Shown in pieces: positions 52,060 through 61,044 of a stretch of DNA of 64,000 nucleotides (within the stretch, counting starts at the first letter, position 1; every line of letters begins with the position of its first letter). Position numbers and translations under genes: made by a program. Source of the stretch: Bacteroidales bacterium UBA1309 (GTDB taxonomy: Bacteria; Bacteroidota; Bacteroidia; Bacteroidales; Dysgonomonadaceae); the NCBI GenBank assembly GCA_002307185.1, contig DBTT01000046.1:1-64000 (forward strand), in the 5' to 3' direction. The notes beneath the pieces are model-generated. The model worked only from the letters and a program-made list of their open reading frames with translations. It searched no databases and was not told where the DNA came from.

Positions 52060-53358
52060 TTACTCCGACCAATAGCTGTTTTGGCTTAACGAATTGTCGC
52101 TCATACTGCTAGTTGAAAGAGGCCAATAAGCCGCACCATCCGACACATCGCTCTCGCTATAAAAAGGCAGCATACTGCTCACTTTTCCAAACCGGATCAG
52201 ATCGAAGAACCGCTGTCCGGTACCCATCAGCAGCCTTTGCCTTTCGAGAACAAGAGCATCTTCGAATGTGTCGTCCGTGAGAGTAGAGTAATCTTCCGTG
52301 GCTCCGGAAGCCGCAGAGCTTATGTAGGAAATAGCAACGCCCAAACGATTCGTTTTCCAAGCCGACTCAGCCAGCAACAAGTAAAGTTCATTGGTTGTCA
52401 GGAGCGGCAACACATCTTCATCGTCCACGATCAAAGTTGCTTTTGCGGAAGAAATTGTGAACATGCTGCTCCTGCGGGAATCCCCTGAGGGATAAATCGA
52501 ATCCAGCCTGCCGATGGAAATGCTGACAACACTTCCGTCCAACGGATCGTCCGGGATGTCGGTGCGTTCGTCCTCTCCCACCGATAAAGCAAAATCCGAC
52601 AAGCTGTCTTTCAGTACTTCGGCCGTGAAAGTGCTTTCTAGCAAATCATAGCTTTCCTGATCGTTTCCAGCCCAGAGATTTTCTTGGGCAAGAAGCATCG
52701 TGGCCGCGGTTTTATTAAAATGAATTTCGGTCAAGGCACTGCTTTCTATGCCGTCGTCGTTTACCAGCATCCACGGCAACAGGTCTTTTGCTTGTTTGGC
52801 ATAAGATATGGAACGATCAACAACCGACGACTCGGCAACAAGCGTTCCAAAATCGGCTTCCTCGGCAGATGGTACGTCTCCCCAGATCCGTGCCAAATAA
52901 AAATAGCTCATTGATTTCATTGCCAAAGCTTCGCCTTTATACAAGTCATGCTGGTAATCAGACAATACGCCATCATCTACTTCGTCTATAATCTCAAGAA
53001 TGTCGTTGCAGCTTTTGATGGCATCGTAAAAATATCCCCAGTCCCTGAGCTGTTCCATATTGTCATTGTCGGCCGTCAGATTCTGATCGGCAACATAGCT
53101 GCTGTAACTCGCCGAAACGGTCAAGTCGCCGGCGCGAACTTCGCCATACATCAGCCAAGCATAATTGCCAAGCAGCGCGCGCCTTAAGTTGACATAAGCA
53201 CCCGTCACTGCCTGCTCTATTTTCTGAGGGGAGTCGTAGTAGCCCTCGCTTACGGTCTTGTTCTCGTTGTCCAATGTCAAGAAGTCGTCACAAGAATTCA
53301 TCGCCAGCATAAAACATGCCGTTAACACCGTATATCTCACTAATTTTAATATATTCAT
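52060..53358 (-). CDS. SusD/RagB-family lipoprotein (pair 2)
   Basis: The 432-residue protein has lipobox AMNSC followed by DDFLTLDNENK. The family signatures YFLARIWGDVP and LERQRLLMGTGQRFFDLIRFGK are present. It is about 80 residues shorter than the pair-1 SusD, with the loss in the central and C-terminal loops. It lies 13 nt after the short SusC and 60 nt before the pair-1 SusC. Confidence 0.95.
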   Translation of the reverse strand: MNILKLVRYTVLTACFMLAMNSCDDFLTLDNENKTVSEGYYDSPQKIEQAVTGAYVNLRRALLGNYAWLMYGEVRAGDLTVSASYSSYVADQNLTADNDNMEQLRDWGYFYDAIKSCNDILEIIDEVDDGVLSDYQHDLYKGEALAMKSMSYFYLARIWGDVPSAEEADFGTLVAESSVVDRSISYAKQAKDLLPWMLVNDDGIESSALTEIHFNKTAATMLLAQENLWAGNDQESYDLLESTFTAEVLKDSLSDFALSVGEDERTDIPDDPLDGSVVSISIGRLDSIYPSGDSRRSSMFTISSAKATLIVDDEDVLPLLTTNELYLLLAESAWKTNRLGVAISYISSAASGATEDYSTLTDDTFEDALVLERQRLLMGTGQRFFDLIRFGKVSSMLPFYSESDVSDGAAYWPLSTSSMSDNSLSQNSYWSE

Positions 53359-53371
53359 CCTGCCTGGTTTT

Positions 53372-55780
53372 TTAAAACTTTAATTTCAATCCTAGCACAA
53401 CGGAAGCCGGAAGTGGAGTTCCTGTGTAGCTCAAGTCGTATTTGCGAACACCGGCAATATTTTCTTCCGGATTCACGCCCGCATATTTAGACAGAGTAAA
53501 TAAATTATCCGCCCTGACATACAAATCCATGCCGCTGACAAGCATGTTGCCTTCAAACAAGGAACTCAAATCATAAGATATCATCGCTTTGCTCAAGCGG
53601 ATAAAGCTTCCGTTCTCGATGCTTCTGATTCCCTGGTAAACCGTGTTGCCGGCATCGTCTGCTTGCTTGAAATAATAAGGAGTTTCTGCAGATTTCAACG
53701 GGAAACCTCCCTCAACCTGATCTTCAGAATAGCGGCTGTCCATCGATTCGGCAACGATGTCCGAACCTTGGGAATAGGTGAGCATAAAGCCGGCTGAGAT
53801 TCTCCCATACCTGAATGTATTGCCAAAACCTCCCCAAAAATCAGGCTTGCTATTTCCTACCACCTTCTGATTATCTCCTTCGTAAGCGATAAACGAGGTG
53901 ATGGCGTCACCTTTTCCGAGGGTTGAAAATTCGGACAAACTCGTATTTCCTATGTCGTCGGGCATCCGAACCACCTCGTTTTTGTTAGCTGCAAAATTAA
54001 ATTCGCAAGACCATCCAAATTTCTTTTGATCAACAATTGCGCCTGACAATGACAGTTCAATGCCCGACAATCCTAATTCCGCTCCCGTTTCGTATTCGTA
54101 GTCTAGCCCACTTATATTCGGCAAATAACGTTCGTACGTAAACCCCTTGTAGCGTTTGTTGAAATAGTTGGCGGTGAAGCGAAGCGAACGGTTGAACTGA
54201 TACACAAACCCTGCGTCGAATTGGTAAACATCAACACTCTTGGCGCCTTTGAAAGGGCTATACAGTTCGCCGATGCCCAATTCTGTTCCGGAATAATAAT
54301 AGCCGTAGGCCGAAAGCTGCCCCCTGTATGTGTCCAGGCGATTTAATACGCCCGTCTTGCCATACGCAGCTTTGAGCGTCACAGGAATGCCTGCAAACTC
54401 TTTCAAGCTGTAGCTGGCCCCCAAAGCCGGATACAAAGCCCACTTGTGTGCATACAGGGAACTCCCGTCGGCACGCAACACTAGGTTCAGCGTGAGATTG
54501 TCCTTATATTTCAGGTTCCATGTTCCGTGGAAAGAAAGGAGATTCTCGTCTTCATGGTCAGACATGGCGCTCGATTCGCTGGCGGTGTACCCCGTAACCA
54601 CTTTTATGTAATTCGAACCCCCACTTTCCATACTGCTTGATCCGTTCACGTATGTCAGGCGATTATCCGTGCTGTTCAGGTCATTTCCCAAAACCATGTG
54701 CAATTTCAGGGCGTCACCCAACTTATGCGCATAATTCAGCGTTGTGTTCACCGACAGCAATTGCCTTTTATGCGAAACACTCAAGGAATATTTTGCGTCG
54801 TCAAGGATAGTAGATGGAATATACAGGTCGCGCCGAGCACTTTCGTAGGACAATCCCATCCGCGAATGAATGTAGAAACCGGGAGAAAAATTATATTTCA
54901 GATGGATGGACGAAAGGAGGCCGACGTTCCTTTTTTTATCCATAAAAAACTTCTCATCCGCAACGACGGGCAAGTCCAGCGAACGATCGTACTCTCCTGC
55001 ATAACGCCCGTCTCTGCTGGCTAAAGCCAGATTGTTGAATATCTGCGCAGTAAAAGCGTTTGTGATATTGTAATTTGCATTGAAAAGCAACGACTGCTGC
55101 TCGGTATGCGTATCGTTGACCACGCCTCCATCGTAGTGGTTGCCAAGGCCAAACAAATAAGACCCGTAGTTTCCACCGCCATCCACAATCAAGTTTTCAT
55201 CGTGTGTCGTGGAACGGCCATACACGTTGCGCCTTGCAATGGTATTGAAACCATAAAAAGCATCTTTCTGATGATCCATATCACTTAAATAATTCCCTCC
55301 GGCAAATGTCGAGACAGAAACACGCAAAGGACCTGTTTGCCCATTTTTCGTAATGATGTTGATTGCTCCATTGGGAGCCTGCACGCCCAATGCGGCCAGT
55401 TGATCAATATCTTTCAGGATTTCTATTCGGTCGATTTGATTGGGAGAATAATAACTTAGAGGATTGATTCCCGTATATTCAGACGGCCTGGATATAACCG
55501 GGACACCGTTTACCATCACCAGCGGCATGGAGGACTCATCTGTCGGATAGATGCTTAATCCCCGAAGGTTCAGAACAGATTGAGTTCCTGGAGTACCCGA
55601 CCAGTTTTTGACATCAAGGCCAGCGACGTTTCCTTGCAAAAGATTTTCGAACCCGCTGCGGTTGGGCCAAATTAAAGAATCAACTTTTAGCACCTGCTGT
55701 GCGGACACCTCCGAGAAACTGGCTGTGCAGACAACAAAGAGAGTTGAAATTTTGAAGATTTTTTTTAAGCGTAATTTCAT
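53372..55780 (-). CDS. Short SusC-like TonB-dependent outer-membrane protein (pair 2)
   Basis: The 802-residue protein has a signal peptide (ending VSA-QQ), then goes almost directly to the plug (SGFENLLQGNVAGLDVKNWSG, IDRIEILKDIDQLAALG, NGAINIITK) and the barrel (NGSFIRLSKAMISYDL ... VVLGLKLKF). The carboxypeptidase-regulatory-like domain and an EVVVxG TonB box, both clear in the pair-1 SusC, are missing, making it some 200 residues shorter. It may be energised in another way, act as a passive pore, or partner with the other transporter. The gene is intact with no frameshift. Confidence 0.9.
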   Translation of the reverse strand: MKLRLKKIFKISTLFVVCTASFSEVSAQQVLKVDSLIWPNRSGFENLLQGNVAGLDVKNWSGTPGTQSVLNLRGLSIYPTDESSMPLVMVNGVPVISRPSEYTGINPLSYYSPNQIDRIEILKDIDQLAALGVQAPNGAINIITKNGQTGPLRVSVSTFAGGNYLSDMDHQKDAFYGFNTIARRNVYGRSTTHDENLIVDGGGNYGSYLFGLGNHYDGGVVNDTHTEQQSLLFNANYNITNAFTAQIFNNLALASRDGRYAGEYDRSLDLPVVADEKFFMDKKRNVGLLSSIHLKYNFSPGFYIHSRMGLSYESARRDLYIPSTILDDAKYSLSVSHKRQLLSVNTTLNYAHKLGDALKLHMVLGNDLNSTDNRLTYVNGSSSMESGGSNYIKVVTGYTASESSAMSDHEDENLLSFHGTWNLKYKDNLTLNLVLRADGSSLYAHKWALYPALGASYSLKEFAGIPVTLKAAYGKTGVLNRLDTYRGQLSAYGYYYSGTELGIGELYSPFKGAKSVDVYQFDAGFVYQFNRSLRFTANYFNKRYKGFTYERYLPNISGLDYEYETGAELGLSGIELSLSGAIVDQKKFGWSCEFNFAANKNEVVRMPDDIGNTSLSEFSTLGKGDAITSFIAYEGDNQKVVGNSKPDFWGGFGNTFRYGRISAGFMLTYSQGSDIVAESMDSRYSEDQVEGGFPLKSAETPYYFKQADDAGNTVYQGIRSIENGSFIRLSKAMISYDLSSLFEGNMLVSGMDLYVRADNLFTLSKYAGVNPEENIAGVRKYDLSYTGTPLPASVVLGLKLKF

Positions 55781-55797
55781 AATTTCCGTTTCAGGAT

Positions 55798-56304
55798 TTA
55801 TTCAAATGAAATGTTATTGTAAAGGGCTAGGTATTGATCCAAGCTCTCCATTTTTGACAGGTAATTTTCCAGTTCGCCCGTATCGGCATAAAAGACAGAA
55901 TACGATTTCGACAGGCAATCTCCCATTATTTTGGCCGCCTGCTCCTTCGTGTATTCGCCGTTCTTTACTGCTTTCTTTAGCAAACCGTCTATTTTCAGAA
56001 CAGAATCGTAAATCACAGGTTTTTGAATGACGGTCTGGCTAGAAGCTCCCGTATAATCTTTTTTCCTTTGCACGTAGGTATTCTTGAACACATAATACAA
56101 CACAGCCACATCTTCTCCTAAATAATGCCTTGACACCAGCGATTTATCCACTTTGTCAACATCCGGACTATAAAAGGATGAAAAACGAAACTCTTTTGAG
56201 ACTATGTTTTTGTTGTTAGTCTCGTTGTTCCCAGCTTCTCCCTTCACAAAACACAGGGCAAGCATCATAACCACAACCATCTGTTTAGATAAATAAGATC
56301 TCAT
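55798..56304 (-). CDS. Exported protein of unknown function, first gene of the SusCD run
   Basis: The protein has 168 residues from the ATG at 56304, where a signal peptide begins (MRSYLSKQMVVVMMLALCFVKGEAG). A longer reading from 56367 adds residues that fit a signal poorly. The mature part is helical and charged (DSVLKIDGLLKKAVKNGEYTKEQAAKIMGDCLSKSYSVF). It has no lipobox and no recognised family. It lies 17 nt before the short SusC gene. A periplasmic helper of the transporters is possible; this is guesswork. Confidence 0.7.
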   Translation of the reverse strand: MRSYLSKQMVVVMMLALCFVKGEAGNNETNNKNIVSKEFRFSSFYSPDVDKVDKSLVSRHYLGEDVAVLYYVFKNTYVQRKKDYTGASSQTVIQKPVIYDSVLKIDGLLKKAVKNGEYTKEQAAKIMGDCLSKSYSVFYADTGELENYLSKMESLDQYLALYNNISFE

Positions 56305-56392
56305 GTCTAAAAGTTTTAATATTATTTTATTAGATAATTGAGCGACTTGTAAGCAGTGTATGATCATATTTTTTATTAGCTATTCACATTCT

Positions 56393-56423
56393 AAATCATA
56401 CCCGTTATTTAGAAATACGCAAA
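56393..56423 (-). promoter_or_regulatory. Predicted promoter of the SusCD run
   Basis: On the minus strand TTTG (56423-56420), an exact 19-nt spacer and TATGATTT (56400-56393) approximate TTTG-N19-TAnnTTTG. The first start codon is about 90 nt downstream. Confidence 0.4.
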
Positions 56424-56819
56424 GCGACAATCCAAGACAAAAAAAAGTTTACTTATAAGCAACTAAAAAGTTTCATTTACTCTACAAAGGAACAAGCTCC
56501 TTATTACACGATCGAGAAGCATATATTAATTAAATATTAAATACTTATAGATGATAATAAAACAAGAATAGATAAAATATCGCAGAAAATAAGTTTACTA
56601 TATATAAACATCTAATTGTATCATATATAAAACTAAATGAGAAGGTGCTGATTGAAAACCTTAACACATTGTAAACGAATCTCAAATTCTGTATAGAATT
56701 GAGATCCCAATAGTACCAGGAGCAGTTATCACAACTGGCAAACGGTGTGAAAATTTTCGAAATAACCAAAAGCTGGCAAACGATTAGCTGCTCTTCTGGT
56801 TTTCATGGCTAAGCCATAT

Positions 56820-56860
56820 AAAAAAGACAGACAGCACAAGGTTCACACCTCATGCTGTCT
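56820..56860 (-). terminator. Terminator of pgk
   Basis: AGACAGCA pairs with TGCTGTCT and, inside it, AGGT with ACCT around TCAC. On the minus strand a T-run follows (from AAAAAA at 56820-56825). Confidence 0.85.
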
Positions 56861-56914
56861 CTATTAAAAAATAATTATGTATGTATTTATTACTACAAAC
56901 GCAATAATAACAAA

Positions 56915-58177
56915 TTAATATCCTCTGATAGCTTTCACTCCGGGAAGCACTTTTCCTTCGATGAATTCAAGCAAAGCTCCACCACCGGTAGAAACATAAG
57001 AAACCTTGTCTGCCAGGTTGAATTTGTTGACAGCAGCCACAGAGTCGCCACCACCCACCAGCGAAAATGCGCCGGCTTCCGTAGCTTTAGCAATAGCTTT
57101 AGCAATAGCTTCTGTGCCATGGGCGAAGTTGTCGAATTCGAACACGCCTACAGGACCATTCCAAAGAATCGTTTTAGATGCTTGGATTACGTCGGAAAAT
57201 TCTGCTTCTCCTTTTGGGCCGATGTCGAAACCAGACCATCCATCAGGAATATTATTGGCTTCCGCATACTTGGAATTAGCATCGTTGCTAAACGCATCAC
57301 CCAATTTTGCATCTGTGGACAACACAAGCTTCACGTTGTTAGCTTTCGCTTTAATAACAATTTCACGGGCCAAATCCAACTTGTCGTCTTCACAAAGCGA
57401 ATTACCAATCTTGCCACCAGCAGCTTTTTCAAAAGTGAATGCCATACCACCGCCGATAATCAAATAATCAACTTTTGATAACAAGTTTTCGATAACATCA
57501 ATCTTTGAAGAAACTTTTGATCCGCCGATGATAGCGGTGAAAGGACGAGCCGGTTCCTTCATGATTTTTTCCACGGCATCCACTTCATTTTGAAGCAAAT
57601 AGCCAAATAATTTGTTGCTTTCATCAAAAAGATCGGCAATCAAGGCTGTAGAAGCATGCGCACGGTGAGCCGTTCCGAATGCGTCATTCACATACACATC
57701 GGCAAAAGAGGCCAATTTTTTGGTGAATTCTTTCTGGCTTTCTTTCACGGCTTTCTTAGCCGCAGCCTTTTCATCGTCCGTAGCGTCTTCTTTCAAACCA
57801 CGAGGTTTGCCTTCTTCTTCTGCATAGAAACGAAGGTTTTCAAGCAGCAAAGCTTCTCCCGCTTGAAGAGATGCAGCCTTTACGGCAGCTTCTTCTCCTA
57901 CACAATCATTCGCAAATTGAACATCAACGCCAAGCAATTCGGAAATGTGTGCCAAGATATGTTTCAATGAATATTTGTCTTCCACACCTTTCGGACGACC
58001 CAGGTGAGATGCAATAATTGGGCTACCGCCATCTGTCAAAATCTTTTTCAACGTTGGGAGTGCAGCACGGATACGAGTGTCATCAGTGATGTTGAAATTC
58101 GCATCAAGGGGAACATTGAAGTCAACTCGCACAAATACCTTTTTACCGGCAAAGTTAAATTTGTCAATTGTAATCAT
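56915..58177 (-). CDS. pgk: Phosphoglycerate kinase
   Basis: The 420-residue glycolytic enzyme transfers phosphate from 1,3-bisphosphoglycerate to ADP. The start KKVFVRVDFNVPLD, the substrate-binding SHLGRPKGVEDKYSLKH, the ATP-domain hinge and the C-terminal SLVGGGDSVAAVNKF ... STGGGALLEFIEG are intact. A TATATTTG box just upstream (complement of 58262-58269) is a likely -7 element. It is monocistronic. Confidence 0.97.
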   Translation of the reverse strand: MITIDKFNFAGKKVFVRVDFNVPLDANFNITDDTRIRAALPTLKKILTDGGSPIIASHLGRPKGVEDKYSLKHILAHISELLGVDVQFANDCVGEEAAVKAASLQAGEALLLENLRFYAEEEGKPRGLKEDATDDEKAAAKKAVKESQKEFTKKLASFADVYVNDAFGTAHRAHASTALIADLFDESNKLFGYLLQNEVDAVEKIMKEPARPFTAIIGGSKVSSKIDVIENLLSKVDYLIIGGGMAFTFEKAAGGKIGNSLCEDDKLDLAREIVIKAKANNVKLVLSTDAKLGDAFSNDANSKYAEANNIPDGWSGFDIGPKGEAEFSDVIQASKTILWNGPVGVFEFDNFAHGTEAIAKAIAKATEAGAFSLVGGGDSVAAVNKFNLADKVSYVSTGGGALLEFIEGKVLPGVKAIRGY

Positions 58178-58336
58178 GATCTGGAATAATAAATTATTAA
58201 TTAGTTATATTTGAAATTTCGAGTATAGGTGACCTGAAGGTTTTAACTTTCAAAACCTTTACAAATATACGAAATTTCCATATAGCATGTTTTGCAATAC
58301 GGAAATATAATTGCAATTTTTATCGGGTCTAAAGAA

Positions 58337-58377
58337 TAAAAAAATGCGGATGAATTTCTTTTCAAAATTCACCCGCA
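58337..58377 (-). terminator. Terminator of dnaA
   Basis: TGCGG-A-TGAATTT pairs with AAATTCA-C-CCGCA across a 7-nt loop with one mismatch. On the minus strand a T-rich run follows. Confidence 0.75.
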
Positions 58378-58407
58378 ATCCTTGCCATACCAAGCGGTAA
58401 GCCTTAT

Positions 58408-59808
58408 CTAAAATTTAAGTTTCGATTCGATCTGTTCTACATCATGACGAAAACCTTTATCCACCTCCAACTGGTTTTTCACTGTTTTGCAAGCGTGAAG
58501 CACCGTGGCATGATTTTTTTTCCCTATCAGTATTCCAATTTGTGAAAAAGACATATCGGTATATTGTTTTGCAAGGTACATCGCCACCTGACGAGCTTGC
58601 ACAATTTCTCTTTTACGGGATGCTGTATGTATCAATCCGGATTTGATATTGAAATGAGAGCACACCAGTTCCTCGATGTCGGTAATCGACATTTTTTTGC
58701 TTTCAATCTTTCGGATAGTCTGCCCGATAACCCTCCGGGCTATTTCCATGTCAATCTCCCGGTTGTAGATGACCGAATGCGCGATGAGGGATACAACCAC
58801 ACCTTCGAGGTCACGGGCATTGTCGGTAACATGCTCGGCAATGTATTCCAGCACATCATCCGGTATCGACAGCCCATCGTGAAGAACCTTATTTTTTAGG
58901 ATATTCAAGCGCAATTTCTTGTCCGGGCTTTCCAGCTTGGTAGTCAATCCCCATCGGAAACGGGTCAAAAGGCGTTCTTCCACGCCGTTCAATTCGGAAG
59001 GAGCTTTATCCGATGTGAGGATAAGCTGCTTGCTATTCTGGTGAAGGTGATTGAAAATATGAAAAAGCGTATTCTGCGTTTTCTCAATCCCAGCCAATTC
59101 ATGAATATCATCAATGATCAACACGTCAATCCCTTGATAGAAATTGATAAAATCATTGATGGTATTAAAACGTCCTGCATCTGCAAATTGCACTTTGAAC
59201 AAATGGGCTGAAATGTACAACACCCTCTTTTCAGGATATAGTTCCTTGATTGTAATACCAATGGCATGGCAGAGGTGGGTTTTGCCTACTCCTGAATGGC
59301 CATGGAAGAAAAACGGATTAAAAGCTGTTTTTCCGGGATTTTGTGCTACGGACAAGCCCGCAGTTCGCGCCAGTTTATTACTTTCCCCCTCGAAGAAATT
59401 GTCAAATGTATATTTGGGGTTCAACTGTGAATCAAAATTTTGCGGCATCGATTTACGGAAAGGACTAGGAGCCTTGTTGGCTTCCTTTGGAGTAATCCTG
59501 TCAACGCCGAAGGATTTGATCTCTCCCTGATAATTGACCATGGTGTTCGTGGTATTTTCTACCAACACACGATAATTGAGAACTGTGTTATTGCCAATTT
59601 CACGGAAAAGTGTCATCCTCAGAAGATCCACATATTTATCTTCGAGATATTCAAAGAAGAACTGGCTTGGCACCTGAATTGTCAGCACATTATTCTCATA
59701 TGACAAAGGCCTGATCGGGGTGAACCAAGTTCTAAAAGCATTTTCAGGCACATTATCCTGAATCACTTTGAGACAGTTATTCCATAATATTTCTACACTA
59801 TATTCCAT
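58408..59808 (-). CDS. dnaA: Chromosomal replication initiator DnaA
   Basis: The 466-residue protein has domain I (about 1-85), a short linker, and AAA+ domain III with Walker A GHSGVGKT (170-177) and Walker B VLIIDDIHEL. The C-terminal DNA-binding domain IV has the signature with ARQVAMYLAKQYTDMSFSQIG. It melts the origin in its ATP form. No DnaA-box cluster is apparent beside it, so oriC probably lies elsewhere, as in many Bacteroidetes. It is monocistronic. Confidence 0.97.
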   Translation of the reverse strand: MEYSVEILWNNCLKVIQDNVPENAFRTWFTPIRPLSYENNVLTIQVPSQFFFEYLEDKYVDLLRMTLFREIGNNTVLNYRVLVENTTNTMVNYQGEIKSFGVDRITPKEANKAPSPFRKSMPQNFDSQLNPKYTFDNFFEGESNKLARTAGLSVAQNPGKTAFNPFFFHGHSGVGKTHLCHAIGITIKELYPEKRVLYISAHLFKVQFADAGRFNTINDFINFYQGIDVLIIDDIHELAGIEKTQNTLFHIFNHLHQNSKQLILTSDKAPSELNGVEERLLTRFRWGLTTKLESPDKKLRLNILKNKVLHDGLSIPDDVLEYIAEHVTDNARDLEGVVVSLIAHSVIYNREIDMEIARRVIGQTIRKIESKKMSITDIEELVCSHFNIKSGLIHTASRKREIVQARQVAMYLAKQYTDMSFSQIGILIGKKNHATVLHACKTVKNQLEVDKGFRHDVEQIESKLKF

Positions 59809-60142
59809 TAAGATTTTATGAATTATTTGTTGAGATTTGAGTATTTCCGATTACAAAATTTGGAAATAAAATCAAGAAAACCAACCCCCTAGTTTTTTTG
59901 TTTTTATGAAATGAAAATATTTCTTTTATTTTCAGTTAGTTACAATACTTAAGAAATGAATACTGATCCAAAGCTATTGCATATATATAAAAACTTGATT
60001 AAATGAAAATTAGACTTGAAAACAGGAGTATTAGAGATATACACTAACAATAAAAAAATTGCTCCTTCTGTTGCATCAAACGACGAATAAGGAGCAATTC
60101 AATTTTTCTTGTTATTTAGAATAGTTCCAAATAACAGGGAAA
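59809..60142. other. Intergenic region, 334 nt
   Basis: The region lies between dnaA and the MCE gene. It is AT-rich, with the MCE terminator at 60052-60105 and no gene. No TTATCCACA-type DnaA boxes were found. Confidence 0.6.
60052..60105 (-). terminator. Terminator of the amidase-MCE operon
   Basis: AATTGCTCCTT (60057-60067) and AAGGAGCAATT (60089-60099) form a perfect 11-bp stem with a 21-nt loop. On the minus strand a run of T follows. Confidence 0.75.
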
Positions 60143-61024
60143 TTAAAAGACTTTAAGGTTTATGTATTTTCGGGGATTCTTTTTCAAATCTTCCAGCAAA
60201 CGGGAAGTGTGTCCGATGGCTATGTGCAAGCTGTCATACAACTGACGGTCATTGAGTAAAAGTCCCATAGAATTATCTTTTGAGGCGAACTTGCTTGAAA
60301 CATATTGAACATTGGACATCGTAGAGTCAATCTTTGCAAATGTCTTTTCAAATTCCAACTTGTTAAACCGCGTTGTCATTTGGGACACATTGCCCGAAGT
60401 GATGGCCAAGTTATTGGTGATCGAGGGTACTTGTTTATTCAAAGCAAGCATCATCTGGTTGAGAGATTGGGTAGCTTGCTGCAAGTTTTTTGTAGTAGCA
60501 TCGATGTTAACAAGCGAAGATTGGAGTGCCGGGTGATTGACTAGAGCTTGGATCCCGATAAGGATGGAGTCGATCTTGGGCAATAACACCATCACCTGGG
60601 GCATCATCTCATTTTGAATCTTATCGACCATCCCAAGCGCATTATAGCCCACTAGAGTATCGCCTAGAGTTGCTATGTCCTTGGAATATGGATTCATTTC
60701 GAGCAACAGTGAAGCAGAACCGAGCATGGAAACATCCAGCTTCAGCTTGCTCCCTTTTGATATGTCAATTCCTTTGTCCATCGCAATTGTGACAGCAATT
60801 TTCTTGGAGTTATTTTTGTCCACTGCCATCTGCGAGACAAGCCCCACTTTAAAACCATTCATCAGCACAGGACTGGATATGCTCAGTCCCGATACATTGT
60901 CAAATGCTACAACATAAGAATTGGATGGTTTAAATATATTTACACCCTTCAAGAACTTTAGTCCAAAAAACAAAAGAAACAATCCTACAACAAATGCAAT
61001 TCCAATTTTTATCTCTTTTCTCAT
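60143..61024 (-). CDS. MCE/MlaD-domain protein
   Basis: The 293-residue protein has one N-terminal membrane segment (about 7-27: IGIAFVVGLFLLFFGLKFL). An MCE domain follows at about 35-115 (SNSYVVAFDNVSGLSISSPVLMNGFKVGLVS). A long helical region comes after it, typical of lipid-transport MCE proteins that form hexamers with a tunnel across the periplasm. The matching ATPase and permease are not beside it. It starts 20 nt after the amidase gene and is its operon partner. Confidence 0.93.
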   Translation of the reverse strand: MRKEIKIGIAFVVGLFLLFFGLKFLKGVNIFKPSNSYVVAFDNVSGLSISSPVLMNGFKVGLVSQMAVDKNNSKKIAVTIAMDKGIDISKGSKLKLDVSMLGSASLLLEMNPYSKDIATLGDTLVGYNALGMVDKIQNEMMPQVMVLLPKIDSILIGIQALVNHPALQSSLVNIDATTKNLQQATQSLNQMMLALNKQVPSITNNLAITSGNVSQMTTRFNKLEFEKTFAKIDSTMSNVQYVSSKFASKDNSMGLLLNDRQLYDSLHIAIGHTSRLLEDLKKNPRKYINLKVF

Positions 61025-61044
61025 ATTTTCATGAATAAATATTA

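Larger units (their letters stand above)
56305..56914. other. Intergenic region, 610 nt, upstream of the SusCD run
   Basis: It holds the predicted minus-strand promoter at 56393-56423 and the pgk terminator at 56820-56860. A 15-mer TTTACTATATATAAA at 56594-56608 shares 11 of 15 bases with the operator at 38943-38957, but in such AT-rich DNA this is weak. No gene is visible. Confidence 0.5.

Noticed and set aside
53372..55780. Short SusC as a pseudogene
   Set aside because: The frame is open from signal peptide to final barrel strand, with normal spacing to both neighbours, so it is a shortened form and not a broken gene.
56305..56914. Extracytoplasmic sigma/anti-sigma regulation of the SusCD run
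   Set aside because: No sigma or anti-sigma gene is adjacent, and neither SusC protein has an STN signalling domain.
59809..60142. Possible oriC next to dnaA
   Set aside because: The region is AT-rich but has no TTATCCACA-type DnaA boxes or ordered repeats.
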